DNA from: Amborella trichopoda
Lineage: Eukaryota; Streptophyta; Magnoliopsida; Amborellales; Amborellaceae
Reading direction: 5' to 3'
Assembly: GCF_000471905.2 (NCBI RefSeq)
Contig: NW_006499603.1
Location: 2,621,606 to 2,685,605, forward strand
DNA: 64,000 nucleotides
How positions within the stretch are numbered: the stretch's first letter is position 1; each line of letters begins with the position of its first letter. The notes under the pieces were generated by a model. That model did not search any database. It saw only the letters and a program-made list of their open reading frames with translations, and had not been told where the DNA came from. Both the position numbers and the translations under genes were made by a program. Positions 55,331 through 64,000 of this stretch are shown piece after piece.

Positions 55331-56835
55331 TCAATTATCCTCATCAGGGTCCACACTTGTATGGGTGGCAGAATGGAGACACATCGAACTAAGAATCGAG
55401 GTCGATCTATATGATGAGAGAAATATTTTCCCCGACCCTCCTTATCCATTTGGAGCGCTTCTGTCAGCCAAAGAAGTAATCAAGACTGAACAAGAAATAG
55501 CACAGAGTCAAGCTGCTATGGGATGAAACCAAGAACCAGAATTCCTTGACCCAATGTGGGAAAAAGTTGAGCAGGTAGAACAATGGAGAGGACCCATCAC
55601 CAGTTACCTGAAACATGGTAGGCTCCCAGAAGATCGTGTCGACCGCAATAGCATATGTCGAATGTCCACTAAGTATACCCTTATCGAAAGAGATGCTCTC
55701 TTCTGACGGTCTTTTGACGGCATTCTTCTTAGATGCGTTGATATCCAAGAACCAAGTAAGGTGTTCGAAGAAGTCCACTCAGGCATCTGTGGCCTACACC
55801 AATCCGGTCCCAAACTCTATGAACGAATGTGCATGTTGGGATACTATTGGCCTTCCATGATAGTTGATTTCTTAAGCTATGCTAAAAAGTGCCAAGTATG
55901 CCAAATACATTCCAGCCTGGTTCACCAGCTTCCAGATCCCTTACACCCTATGGTTGCATCATGGCCCTTCTCACAATGGGGTATGGACATCGTATGCCCA
56001 ATTGACCCTCCTTCAATAATAGGCCATGTTTTTTCCTAACTGCAAAAGATTATTTCTCTAAGTGGGCTGAAGCAATCCCCTTTAAACAAGTTCTTGGGAC
56101 AACAATGGCCTAGTTCGTTCGACATCATATCATATACCGCTTCGGAGTGCCCGACCGGATAATATCTGACAACGGCCCTCAATTTAGGAGTCATCACATT
56201 GATCGCATAGTTAACCCATTCGGTTTTGAGTGGAGGTACTCGACTATGTACCACCCTCGGATGAATGGATTAGCTGAGGCTTTCAATAAGACTCTATGCA
56301 ATGTTCTAAGAAAGTCAGTATAAAAGACAAGGAAGAACTGGCATGAGAAGCTTCCCGAAGCACTGTGGGCTTATCGTACTACTATACAAAATGCTACTGA
56401 TTCCACTCCTCATTCTCTGGTCTATGGGGTGAAGCAGTTTTACCTCTTGAAATACAAATTCCCTCAATGCGAGTCGCTATTCACCAAGGAATAACCGAAG
56501 ATGAGAGAGTCAAGCTCCAATATCAAGAATTTGATGCACTCGATGGAAAGAGGCTAGAGGCTCAGCAGAACCTTGAACTCAACCAAGGGAGAATGAAGAG
56601 GGCTTTTGAAAAATCTTTCAAGATTTGCTCATTCGCCTGTGGTGATCTAGTCTTAGCCATCAAGCAGCATATTGCATGCATGGCCGCCGCAAAGGAAAGT
56701 TTGAGATTAAGTGGGAAGTTCCCTTTACAGTAAAAAAGGTCTCGCCCAATGGAGCATACATATTGGCACTTCCTGATGGAGAAGAGGCAATGCTCCATGT
56801 CAATGGGTGATACCTAAAGAAGTATTATCCATGAT
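55331..56835 (+). pseudogene. Element VII: integrase
   Basis: The frame 55761-56039 carries the finger region (EVHSGICGLHQSGPKLYERM, C44 and C47) and the first catalytic Asp in QWGMDIV (55986-55988). SDNGPQF has the second Asp at 56168-56170, and NGLAEAFNK the Glu at 56276-56278. The spacing is exactly D-35-E, in one stop-free frame apart from the rest. The C-terminal domain is open at 56467-56733 (RVKLQYQEFDALD, QNLELNQGRMKRAFEKS), then shifted, ending YLKKYYP. No chromodomain. It is broken by stops at about 55525, 55707 and 56038 and several shifts. Confidence 0.85.
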
Positions 56836-57230
56836 GTGTATTTAAAAGAAAGGGACTCAACGTGAAAACAAGCAAGATAGTCCAAATAAAATGCTAACTC
56901 TTTTTATGTTTGTTGCAGTAAAAATGAGTTACAAGATATAAGAACCCATTACTAGAGAGGTTTGAAGTCTCTTGCATCTGAAGATAAGAGGATGGTTACA
57001 AAACAAAACTTGTGCTTTTGCTCTTGCATCACATAGTAAGAGGACTGTTACATGCCAAAACAAATGCATGTCGCATGAGGAAAAAGCAAACCCACCAAAG
57101 GAAGGACCTCCTCATGAAGAAGAAGCGAAACCACTTGGAGAGATAGCTTTAATTCATCTGACGAGTAAGAGGATGGTTACAAGCCAGAAGACAAAGCAAA
57201 GCCACTCTAAGAAGATAGCCTCAGTCCATC

Positions 57231-57324
57231 CGACGTGTATGTCAAACATATAAGCCAGATCCCTCATCTGACGTGTATATCAAACATATGATGTAGGATC
57301 TGTTTGACGTGTGTATCAAACATA
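57231..57324 (+). repeat. Three TGACGTGTATATCAAACATA repeats
   Basis: Units at 57231-57250, 57269-57288 and 57305-57324 differ in one to three bases and are spaced 38 and 36 bp. Elements III and VI have only one or none of these at the same place. Each holds a TGACGTG word, which plant bZIP factors can bind; that role is speculative. Confidence 0.75.
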
Positions 57325-57450
57325 CAAGATGGGCTCCTCTAGCAAGGAGCTGGTTTATGATGGAAAGAACACTCTGTTCACCGTGAAGGCCCTTGCACAA
57401 AATGACATGGACCCCACAGTAGTACTGTTGGATTTGATATCCAACAGGTA
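57300..57450. other. Conserved block after integrase (copy E)
   Basis: The plus frame from 57311 is open for 77 codons with YQTYKMGSSSKELVYDGKN and DPTVVLLDLISNR. It aligns to 30839 and 48070. The minus strand is open too (57622-57242), with VLSIINQLLARG. The coding strand is undecided. Confidence 0.45.
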
Positions 57451-57984
57451 CCACAGTCCAAGCCACATCCTTCATCACTCTTTGACGGTCCATGAACATC
57501 GTCGCATAAAGCTCATCACCGAATGCCACAAACCCCACACGTGACTTACCGACACATGCGAGCGTCATTCTTTGCATCGTGATATGCCACACGTGTTGAT
57601 CAGCTCTGATTGAAGACAACACCGGCTGGGTCCTCTGAAGGTCAGCATCGGTTGCGTGCCCAAGCTCTATCGTTGGCTATTTTTACTGAAGGGTTGGTGC
57701 CGAGTGTACTACCACTTTAAGTCATCAACGTCGATTGTTTCAACGCCAGTTGCATTTCTGCTAGTGCCGGCCCTGTCGTGACTGTTCACCTCCCGAGACT
57801 CCTCGTTTCTCAAAACTTAAGTTTTTGCACCTCCTTAATGGTTACACAATTTCCAAGGACGAAGGCCAACCATCACCATGTCTTCAGCAATCGTACGACC
57901 TCCCCACAACGTTTCACCTCTTGTAGCCGTACGACCAACCCCCTGCGACCGTTCATCTTTTGCCAAAACATTTTCAATAATAGG

Positions 57985-58330
57985 GTGCACAATTATGCAC
58001 TAGCCATCAGAATTCTGAGCAAAAAAACGGCACGATTTTCTCATGAATCGCCTGCGTTGAGTTGAGCTCGAGTGGTGCACATGTGCACTAAACTACGTAC
58101 GGAGGGAAATTTGGTGACACTATTTGTGCATGTGTTTGGGGGAACAAGGGGCAAATAGTAGGTTGCACAATTGTGCACAAGTCGCCACAATTGTGAGTAA
58201 AAAATGGCACGATTTTCGAGCGAAACGCACACGTTGAGTTGAGCATGTGCGGCGTACAAGTGCATTAAATTTCATACAGGGGGGAATTTGGTGGCACTTC
58301 TTGCACACGTGTTTGGGGGAACATGGGGCA
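57985..58330 (+). repeat. Two ~178-bp tandem copies with GC/AT palindromes
   Basis: Copies start at GTGCACAATTATGCAC (57985) and TTGCACAATTGTGCACAA (58163). Each contains CGTTGAGTTGAGC and ends TGTTTGGGGGAACA(A/T)GGGG. This unit is not seen elsewhere in the window. Confidence 0.8.
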
Positions 58331-59594
58331 ATGAAGCAGGTCAATAAAGCCCACAAAACGGTGAAAATTGCCGACGGTCTCAAAATGGCCCCAGAACAGG
58401 TTAAGATCTTTATCAGCACTTCAAAAGACCACCTGCCAAGTTTCATCACGATTAGGCATGTGTAAGGAAGTGAACACAAAGGAACAGTTTTCGAAAAAAT
58501 GGCCTCTAACGCCCTGAAACGGACCCTACAACTATAACTACATTTTTTCAGTTTCTCAAATCACTGTGGGACCACCACCATTAGATCCGACATGGTCGAA
58601 AACCCCTTTGAGCCAAGTTTCGGCTTAATCAAACGCTCCAAAACAAAGACATGAGTAAACAATGAAATAGGAGGGGCCGCACGCTATTCCGGTGTGGCTT
58701 CACTGCACGAAAACACCATTAAAGGTGGTTGTTTTTACAGTCAGAGGCAGTTGCTTTCGAGGTTCGTAACTCACTCGTTCTAAGTCGGATCGCTCCAAAA
58801 TTTTGTGAGCATATTCATCTCATCAAAATGAACAATTCGATATGGCACACCCTAAGACGATGTCCAAACAGGGAGAAAAGCTAGAGAGAAGTTGTCGATC
58901 TGTGAAGAAATTTTAAAAACTTTAACAGTAATACACCTTGCTCGATGGACCAAATCATATTGCTCGTGCAACGGATCAAAGTGAAACCAATTCAATTGTG
59001 TGTGTAAGGTCTAGGACTATCATTTTTCTGAACCTCGTACATAATGGACGGTCAGATTTCATGCACGAAGCCAACGAAGTAACTGAAATTATGGCTGTCC
59101 AATTCCAGATTCTGGCGAAAACTCAAAAGTTGTGAAATCTTTGTTTAGGCTCCAAATCATGTCTCGTTTGTTGCCACTCAATTTGAAGGCATGCTTAGTG
59201 TGCTACAATGAAAAACTCACAGAAAAATATCAATGAACGAGCACATCATTGATCCAAAGTTTTCAAGATTCAAGCAAATTTTATGTCTAGTGATCGTGGT
59301 TCAAAACACTATCCATGGCTCAAAATTGGTATCAAATCGATTGCCATGCCGAGCCTTACAAGAAAACAATAATCTTTCGATCCTACAGGCATTAGAACAC
59401 CTTTGGGTCCGCCATGGAAGATCACGTAAGATCTCGAGCAGCAGTAGGGACTGTCCTAAAATTCCACACATTGTTAGGCAGGAGCAACACAGTCTTCTTG
59501 CACCCATTTTTATTACTTTTTTCAATTCAATTAAATCTTAATTTTCAACAATTGGATCTAATTTTGATCAATCCAGCCATGTTTGGGCACAATT

Positions 59595-59603
59595 CTATAT
59601 AAA
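59595..59603 (+). promoter_or_regulatory. LTR8 TATA box
   Basis: CTATATAAAC follows TTTGGGCACAATT; a CATTGTAAAAAGG start-region word lies about 20 bp downstream, equivalent to CATCATTGTA in the other LTRs. Confidence 0.65.
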
Positions 59604-59824
59604 CAGGCACTGCCTCATTGTAAAAAGGACTCTAGACGCTCGATTCATTCTTGGAGAGCGAGATGAGAGAGAAGAAAAGGGTGAGTACACTTCGGGTAGG
59701 CAACTTTCTCTCCTCCCGTCTCTCTCTCTCTCTTTCTCTCTCTTCTATCTCTCCTCTCTCTCTTTCTCTCTCCTTTCCTCTCTCTATCACTTTCTCTCTC
59801 ATCTTCTCTTCTCGTCTCTATCTT

Positions 59825-60650
59825 CTTTTGTCAACTGGCAAGACCTAGTGCCTATTGGTCTTCTCTATCTTCTTTTGTCAATTTGCAAGACCTAGCGCCG
59901 GTTGGTCTTCTCTACTTTTGTCAACTAGTGAGACCTAGTTCAAGTTGGTCTTCTCTATCTTCTTCTATCAAATGGTGAGACTTAGCATCGGTTGGTCTTC
60001 TCTATCTTCTTTTGTCAACTGACGAGAACTAGCGTCAGTTGGTCATCTCTGTCTTCTTCTGTCAACTGGCGAGACCTAGCGCCGATTGGTCTTCTCTATC
60101 TTCTTCTATCAGTCGACGACTCCTAGGGTCGGTTGGTCTTCTCTTTCTTCTTTTATCAGTTGACGAGTCCTAATGCTTGTTGGCATTCTCTCTCATCTTC
60201 TACCAGTTGACGAGATCTAACACCGGTTGATCTCCTCTCTCTTCTTCTATCAGTCGATGAGACCTAACACCGGTTGGTCTTCACTCTTTGCTTCTATCAG
60301 TCAGTGAGCCCTAGCGCCAGTTGGTCTTCTCTCTCTTCTTCTATCAGTCAGTGAAACTTAGAGCTAGTTGGTCTTCTTTTTCTTCTGCTATCAGTCGACG
60401 TGACTTGGCACCGGTTGGTCTTCTCTCTCTTCTTTTGCCAGTCGGCGAGACCTAATGCCGGTTCGTCCTCTCTTTCTTCTGCTATTAGTCAATTAGACTT
60501 GGTGCCAGTTGGTGTTCTCTCTCCTCTTCTGTCAGTCGGCACGATTGAGCGCCAACTAGTTGTCCCTCTTTTTTGTCAGTTGGTGAGACTTAGCGCTAGT
60601 TGGTTCTCTTCCTCTCTTCTCATCTGACACAGTTGACGAAGCCTAGCGCC
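59825..60650 (+). repeat. 47-bp tandem array of LTR subfamily B
   Basis: Units of the form GTCAACTGGCGAGACCTAGC then GCCGGTTGGTCTTCTCTATCTTCTTTT repeat about 17 times with 43-60 bp spacing. The same array lies in reverse at 62935-63535. Open frames within it come from the repeat. Confidence 0.85.
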
Positions 60651-61446
60651 GACTGCTTCTTCTCTCTCCCATCTCCTAAAACAGTCCGCAATGTCTAGTG
60701 CCAACTGCATCTCCTCGTCCTTCTTCTCCCTCCTCTCCTCCTTCTTCTCTCTCCGTTCATTTATTCCCTTCTTCTCTTTAACCATTTCTCTGCTACTCTT
60801 TCGTTCGACCAAGAGGGGTTGAGGTTAGCATCTCATGGCAGTCTTGTAGTTTAGCCGTAATATTATTACGCCAGGTTTTCTTGGCCCGCTTTACTGCCAC
60901 GATAGACTGACCATCATTCTTAGCTAGTCAATATAGGTAATAATGTCTAGTAGCAATCCCGTGAGCCGGTCTCAGTTACCGAGCCCGTTTCGCTTCCATG
61001 TTATGCCAATCATCCACTAGCCTAACCACTGCTCTAATCTTCTCACTTGGTCTAATTCTTCTCTCCCCGCTGTCTTTCTTTCTTCTTTTTGAATATGCAT
61101 GCTTGCATATGCTCATCAAAGATGAAAAGGGTGAGGCCTAACCCACCTATCCCATAACCTTTGTCATTTATATGTGTGATTGCAGGAAAGCAGAAAATAA
61201 GAAGAATACGAGCCAACGGAGGCGATTCCTAACCGATTTCATTACTGGGGACTTTCTTCGTGATCTAAGAGGGTGCCCACGCTAGTTAGCCTAAGTAAAT
61301 CCCGAACCCACCTTTAAATTCCTCTCTCACCTGTTGGTAACACTTGCCCACGTTTTTGAACGAGGCTCCCGAGAGAGTGATCTCACTAACGTGTTGAGTC
61401 TCTCCCGAAACCCGAGACGAGTGCCGCTCCATCCTCCAAGGATTCA

Positions 61447-62423
61447 TAGTAGCAGATTTTCTCATCGCTCACCTAGTCCCTTAAGAATCTCCCCTGTCAA
61501 GTGATCTTCCAGATGAAGAAGTTTTATGTACAGTATTAACTCAACCATGGGAAATGTACTTCGATGGAGCATTCCAGTCGGATAGAGGGGGTGCCGGAGT
61601 CGTGTTCCTGACTCCCAATGGTAGAATGATTCCTCTATCCTTCTCACTCACAGAGGCATTTTCTCATAATGAAGCTGAATATCAAGCCCTCATATTCGGA
61701 TTGGAGATCACCCAAGAGCTAGACCTGGAGCAGCTAAACATCTTCGGTGACTCCGAGCTGGTCATCCGACAGCTTAAGGGGATTTATGATGTAATGAAGG
61801 ATACTCGCAAGCCTTATCATGACACGGTAAAATCTTATATGGCCCAGTTCGATGATTTCTCCTTAAGTCATATTCTTAGAAGGTTAAACTCATAGGCTGA
61901 TGCGTTTTCAAAGCTTGGGGCCACCATTCAACTGTCCTCATCAGGGCCTACGCCTGTTTGGGTAATAGAATGGAAACATGTTGAATTGAGGACCGAAGTT
62001 GATGCAGATGTTGAGATAGAGGTCTTCCCAGAATGCCCATGTTATCCATTCGAAGCACTCCTTGCAGCCAAGGTAGTAATTAAGGCAGAGCAGGAAATGT
62101 TCCGAGGTAATGAATCCAAGGCTGAGAAGCGAGAGCTGAAATTATTTGACCCGATATGTGCAAAGGTTGAATGAGTGGAAGACTAGAGGGAGCCTATCGT
62201 GAGCTTCAGAAAGTATGGACGGCTGCCTGAGGATCGGGCGAAACGCAATAGTATATGACCGATGTCTACCAAGTGCACCCTTCTTGATGAGGATGTTCTC
62301 TTTTGTCAATCATTTGATAGAATTCTCCTCATATGCGTTGCTGCACCAGAAGCAAATAAAGTTTTGGAAGAATTACATTCAGATATCTGCGGGCGGCACC
62401 AATCCGACCCTAAGCATTGTGAA
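61447..62423 (+). pseudogene. Element VIII: aRNH with intact catalytic residues, plus integrase start
   Basis: One frame runs from about 61450 to 62423 with only a few stops. The 113-codon piece 61554-61895 is the best aRNH in the window: YFDGAFQSDRGGAGVVFL (Asp4), SHNEAEYQAL (Glu42), FGDSELVIRQLKG (Asp66). A TAG (CAG in other copies) precedes the closing ADA. Then RTEVDADVEIEVFPECPCYP, MSTKCTLLDED and LEELHSDICGRH lead into the integrase finger, cut at 62423. RT, PR and gag are absent. The piece is enclosed by LTR8 and the inverted LTR9. Confidence 0.85.
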
Positions 62424-62934
62424 TGGTTAGGTTCCTCGATCTCGCCGTCTTGATCCCTAGAGGATCGACCAGCACGCGTCTCGGGTTTCGAGGGAGACAC
62501 GGGAAGTTTGTGAGATCCCTACCTCGGAAGCCTCATTCAAAAATGAGAGCAGGTGTTACCAACCAGTGAGAGAGGAATTTAAATGTTGGTTTGGGACTTA
62601 CTCGAGCTGACTCGCGTGGGCGCCCTCTTAGATCACGAAGAAAGCCCCCCAATAATGAAACTGGTTCAGAATCTCTTCCATTGGCTTGTATTCTTCTTAC
62701 TTTCTTCTTTCCTACAATCACACACGTATATGTAAAAAGTTATATTACAGGTGGGTCAGGCCTCACCCTTTTCCTCTTTGAAGATCATACACAAGAATGT
62801 GCATTCAAAAAAAAAGAAAGAAAGATGGGGGGAAGAGAAGAATTCGACCAAGCGAGAAGATTAGAGCAATGACTAGGCTGTGGTAACGAAACGAGCTCGG
62901 TAACTGAGACAGCCTCACAAGATTGCTACTAGAG

Positions 62935-63535
62935 GAGAGAAGAAGAGAACCAACTGGTGCTAAGTCTCGCCAACTGACAGGAGAAGAGAAGACCAGCTAA
63001 TGCTAGGTCTCGCCAACTAATAGAAGAGGAAAGAGAAGACCAACCGACACTGAGTCTCGCCCATTGATAATATAAGAAAGAGAACACCAACCAACGCTAG
63101 ACCACATCGACTGATAGAAGCAGAGAGAAGACCAATCGGTGCTAGGTCTCGTCGATTGGTAGAAGAAGAGAGAGAAGACCAATCGGTGCTAGATCTCACC
63201 GACTGATAAAAGAAGAGAGAGAGGAGGCCAACCAGTGCTAGGCCTCGCCAGTTGACAGAAGATGATAAAGAAGACCAACCGGTGCGAGGTCTCACCGACC
63301 GATAGAAGAAGATAAGGAGGGCCAACCGGCACTAGGTTTTGCTAGTTTATAGAAGGAGATAGACAGAATGAACCGGCGTTAAGTCTCGCCAGTTGACAAA
63401 AGAAGATAGAGAAGATCAACCAGCGCTAGGTCTTGCCAATTGATGGAAGAAGATAGAGAAGACTAACCGATACTCGGTCTTGTCAGTTGATAGAAGAAGA
63501 TAAAGAGGGCTAACTGGTGGTATGTCTCTCCAGTT
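62935..63535 (-). repeat. 47-bp tandem array of LTR9 (reverse)
   Basis: Units such as AGACCAACCGGTGCTAGGTC and TCGCCAACTGACAGAAGAAG are the reverse complement of those in LTR8. About 12 units are present, a different number from LTR8. Confidence 0.8.
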
Positions 63536-63539
63536 GGCA

Positions 63540-63541
63540 GA

Positions 63542-63580
<39 letters not shown>

Positions 63581-63665
63581 TAACAGATAGAGGAGAGAGA
63601 GAGAAGAGAAGAGAGAGAAAGTTGCATGCTCAAAGGGTACCAACCCTTTTATCCTCTCTCCTCTC
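63540..63665. repeat. GA/CT microsatellite in LTR9
   Basis: GA-rich run (63540-63620) followed by a short CT-rich run (63650-63672). It equals the CT run after the TATA box of LTR8. ORFs here are compositional. Confidence 0.85.
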
Positions 63666-63774
63666 TCTCTCTTCAAGACATAATCACAAGCTCAAGCAAG
63701 GAATCGAAATTTTATTTAATCTTCCCAAAATCAACTGAAGGATGAGGGGTGTGTTTACAATGAGGCAATGCCTG

Positions 63775-63785
63775 TTTATACAGAA
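63775..63785 (-). promoter_or_regulatory. LTR9 TATA box (minus)
   Basis: On the minus strand it reads GGGCACAATTCTGTATAAACAG, wording identical to LTR8 apart from TATATAAA changed to TGTATAAA. Confidence 0.6.
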
Positions 63786-64000
63786 TTGTGCCCAAAAAAG
63801 GGTGGATTGATCAAAATTAAACCTAATTGGTGAAAATTAATCTTTAATTGAATTAAAAGAAATTCTAAAAATTGGTGCAAAAGGACTATTTTGCCCCTGC
63901 CTAACAATGTGTGGAATTTCAAAATCATCCCTGTTACTGCCTGAGATCTTACATGGTCCTCCATGGCTGACGCAAGGGTGTTTTGATGCCTGTTTAATCA

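Larger units (their letters stand above)
56836..58329 (+). repeat. Element VII: shortened 3' UTR
   Basis: Order: AACTCTTTTTATG block, purine-rich repeats (56980-57200), three TGACGTGTATATCAAACATA repeats (57231-57324), a conserved block (57300-57450), CGCCGG-type repeats (57610-57780), and two ~178-bp tandem copies (57985-58330). The palindrome-TATA unit, the ACCTTAAACTGCA array and the hairpin chain of other copies are all absent, so this 3' UTR is internally deleted or ancestrally different. Confidence 0.6.
58330..61446 (+). mobile_element. LTR8 (subfamily B), truncated at its 3' end
   Basis: The U3 part matches subfamily A (GGTCAATAAAGCCCAC, CTCAAAATGGCCCC). The TATA box is at 59595-59603. 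The transcribed part carries a CT-rich microsatellite (59700-59810) and a 47-bp array (59825-60650) instead of the subfamily A sequence. It ends at GAGTGCCGCTCCATCCTCCAAGGATTCA and joins aRNH sequence about 30 bp before the expected LTR end. Confidence 0.7.
62424..64000 (-). mobile_element. LTR9 (minus, subfamily B), running off the window
   Basis: TGGTTAGGTTCCTCGATCTCGCC at 62424 is the reverse complement of an LTR end. It is followed in reverse by the cytosine-rich boundary region, the GAGCTCGGTAACT block, the 47-bp array (62935-63535), a GA microsatellite (63540-63610), a TATA box (63775-63785) and U3 to the window end. It mirrors LTR8. No PBS precedes it, so it joins the integrase fragment by recombination or insertion. 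Confidence 0.75.

Noticed and set aside
60400..60812. Open frames with repeated Leu/Ser-rich segments
   Set aside because: Encoded by the 47-bp tandem array and adjoining CT-rich tract.
1..64000. Host protein-coding genes, rRNA, tRNA or microRNA loci
   Set aside because: Both strands were scanned; every long or motif-bearing frame could be assigned to the retrotransposon family or to repeats.

Overview
This window looks like a transposon-dense stretch of a flowering-plant nuclear genome. It contains no recognisable host gene, tRNA or rRNA. Nearly everything derives from one large family of Ty3/gypsy LTR retrotransposons, by features the Tat/Ogre-Retand branch: gag, aspartic protease (PR), reverse transcriptase (RT), RNase H, a second archaeal-type RNase H (aRNH), integrase (INT) without a chromodomain, an antisense ORF, a long 3' untranslated region full of tandem repeats, 2.7-kb LTRs, and a primer-binding site (PBS) matching a plant tRNA-Arg 3' end. 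The species cannot be told from the sequence. All copies are decayed by stops, frameshifts and internal deletions; none could move on its own.

Layout. 1-10199: element I (gag-pol linker, a deletion fused to the INT terminus, 3' UTR with a 623-N assembly gap, LTR). 10200-10594: orphan stretch. 10595-25803: element II (LTR, PBS, gag, PR, antisense ORF, 3' UTR, broken LTR; RT to INT missing). 25804-36521: element III (linker, RT, RNase H, aRNH, INT, 3' UTR, LTR). 36522-37596: 5' end of element IV, joined head-on at a GAATTC to minus-strand element V (37597-41680). 41681-52341: element VI (LTR, INT, 3' UTR, broken LTR), with a 3.4-kb foldback transposon at 44251-47622 inside the end of INT. 52341-61446: element VII, the best-preserved pol (275-codon open RT frame), followed by an LTR of a second subfamily. 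61447-62423: an aRNH-INT fragment. 62424-64000: a minus-strand LTR of the same second subfamily, forming a large inverted repeat with 58330-61446.

How the parts relate. The plus-strand pieces form a chain in which one LTR separates one element's 3' UTR from the next element's PBS or pol. This suggests unequal recombination and repeated truncation rather than independent nested insertions. Elements III and VII share two breakpoints (loss of the PR segment, and the same pol position joined to an LTR), so they may belong to one deletion-carrying lineage.

The least ordinary signals are in the 3' UTRs: a chain of small hairpins kept by compensatory and G-U changes in several copies; a palindrome upstream of a TATA-like box with covarying arms; repeated motifs complementary to the PBS; and a minus-strand reading frame of about 300 codons. 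All functional statements are inferences from sequence read by eye, and repeat boundaries are accurate to roughly 10-50 bases.
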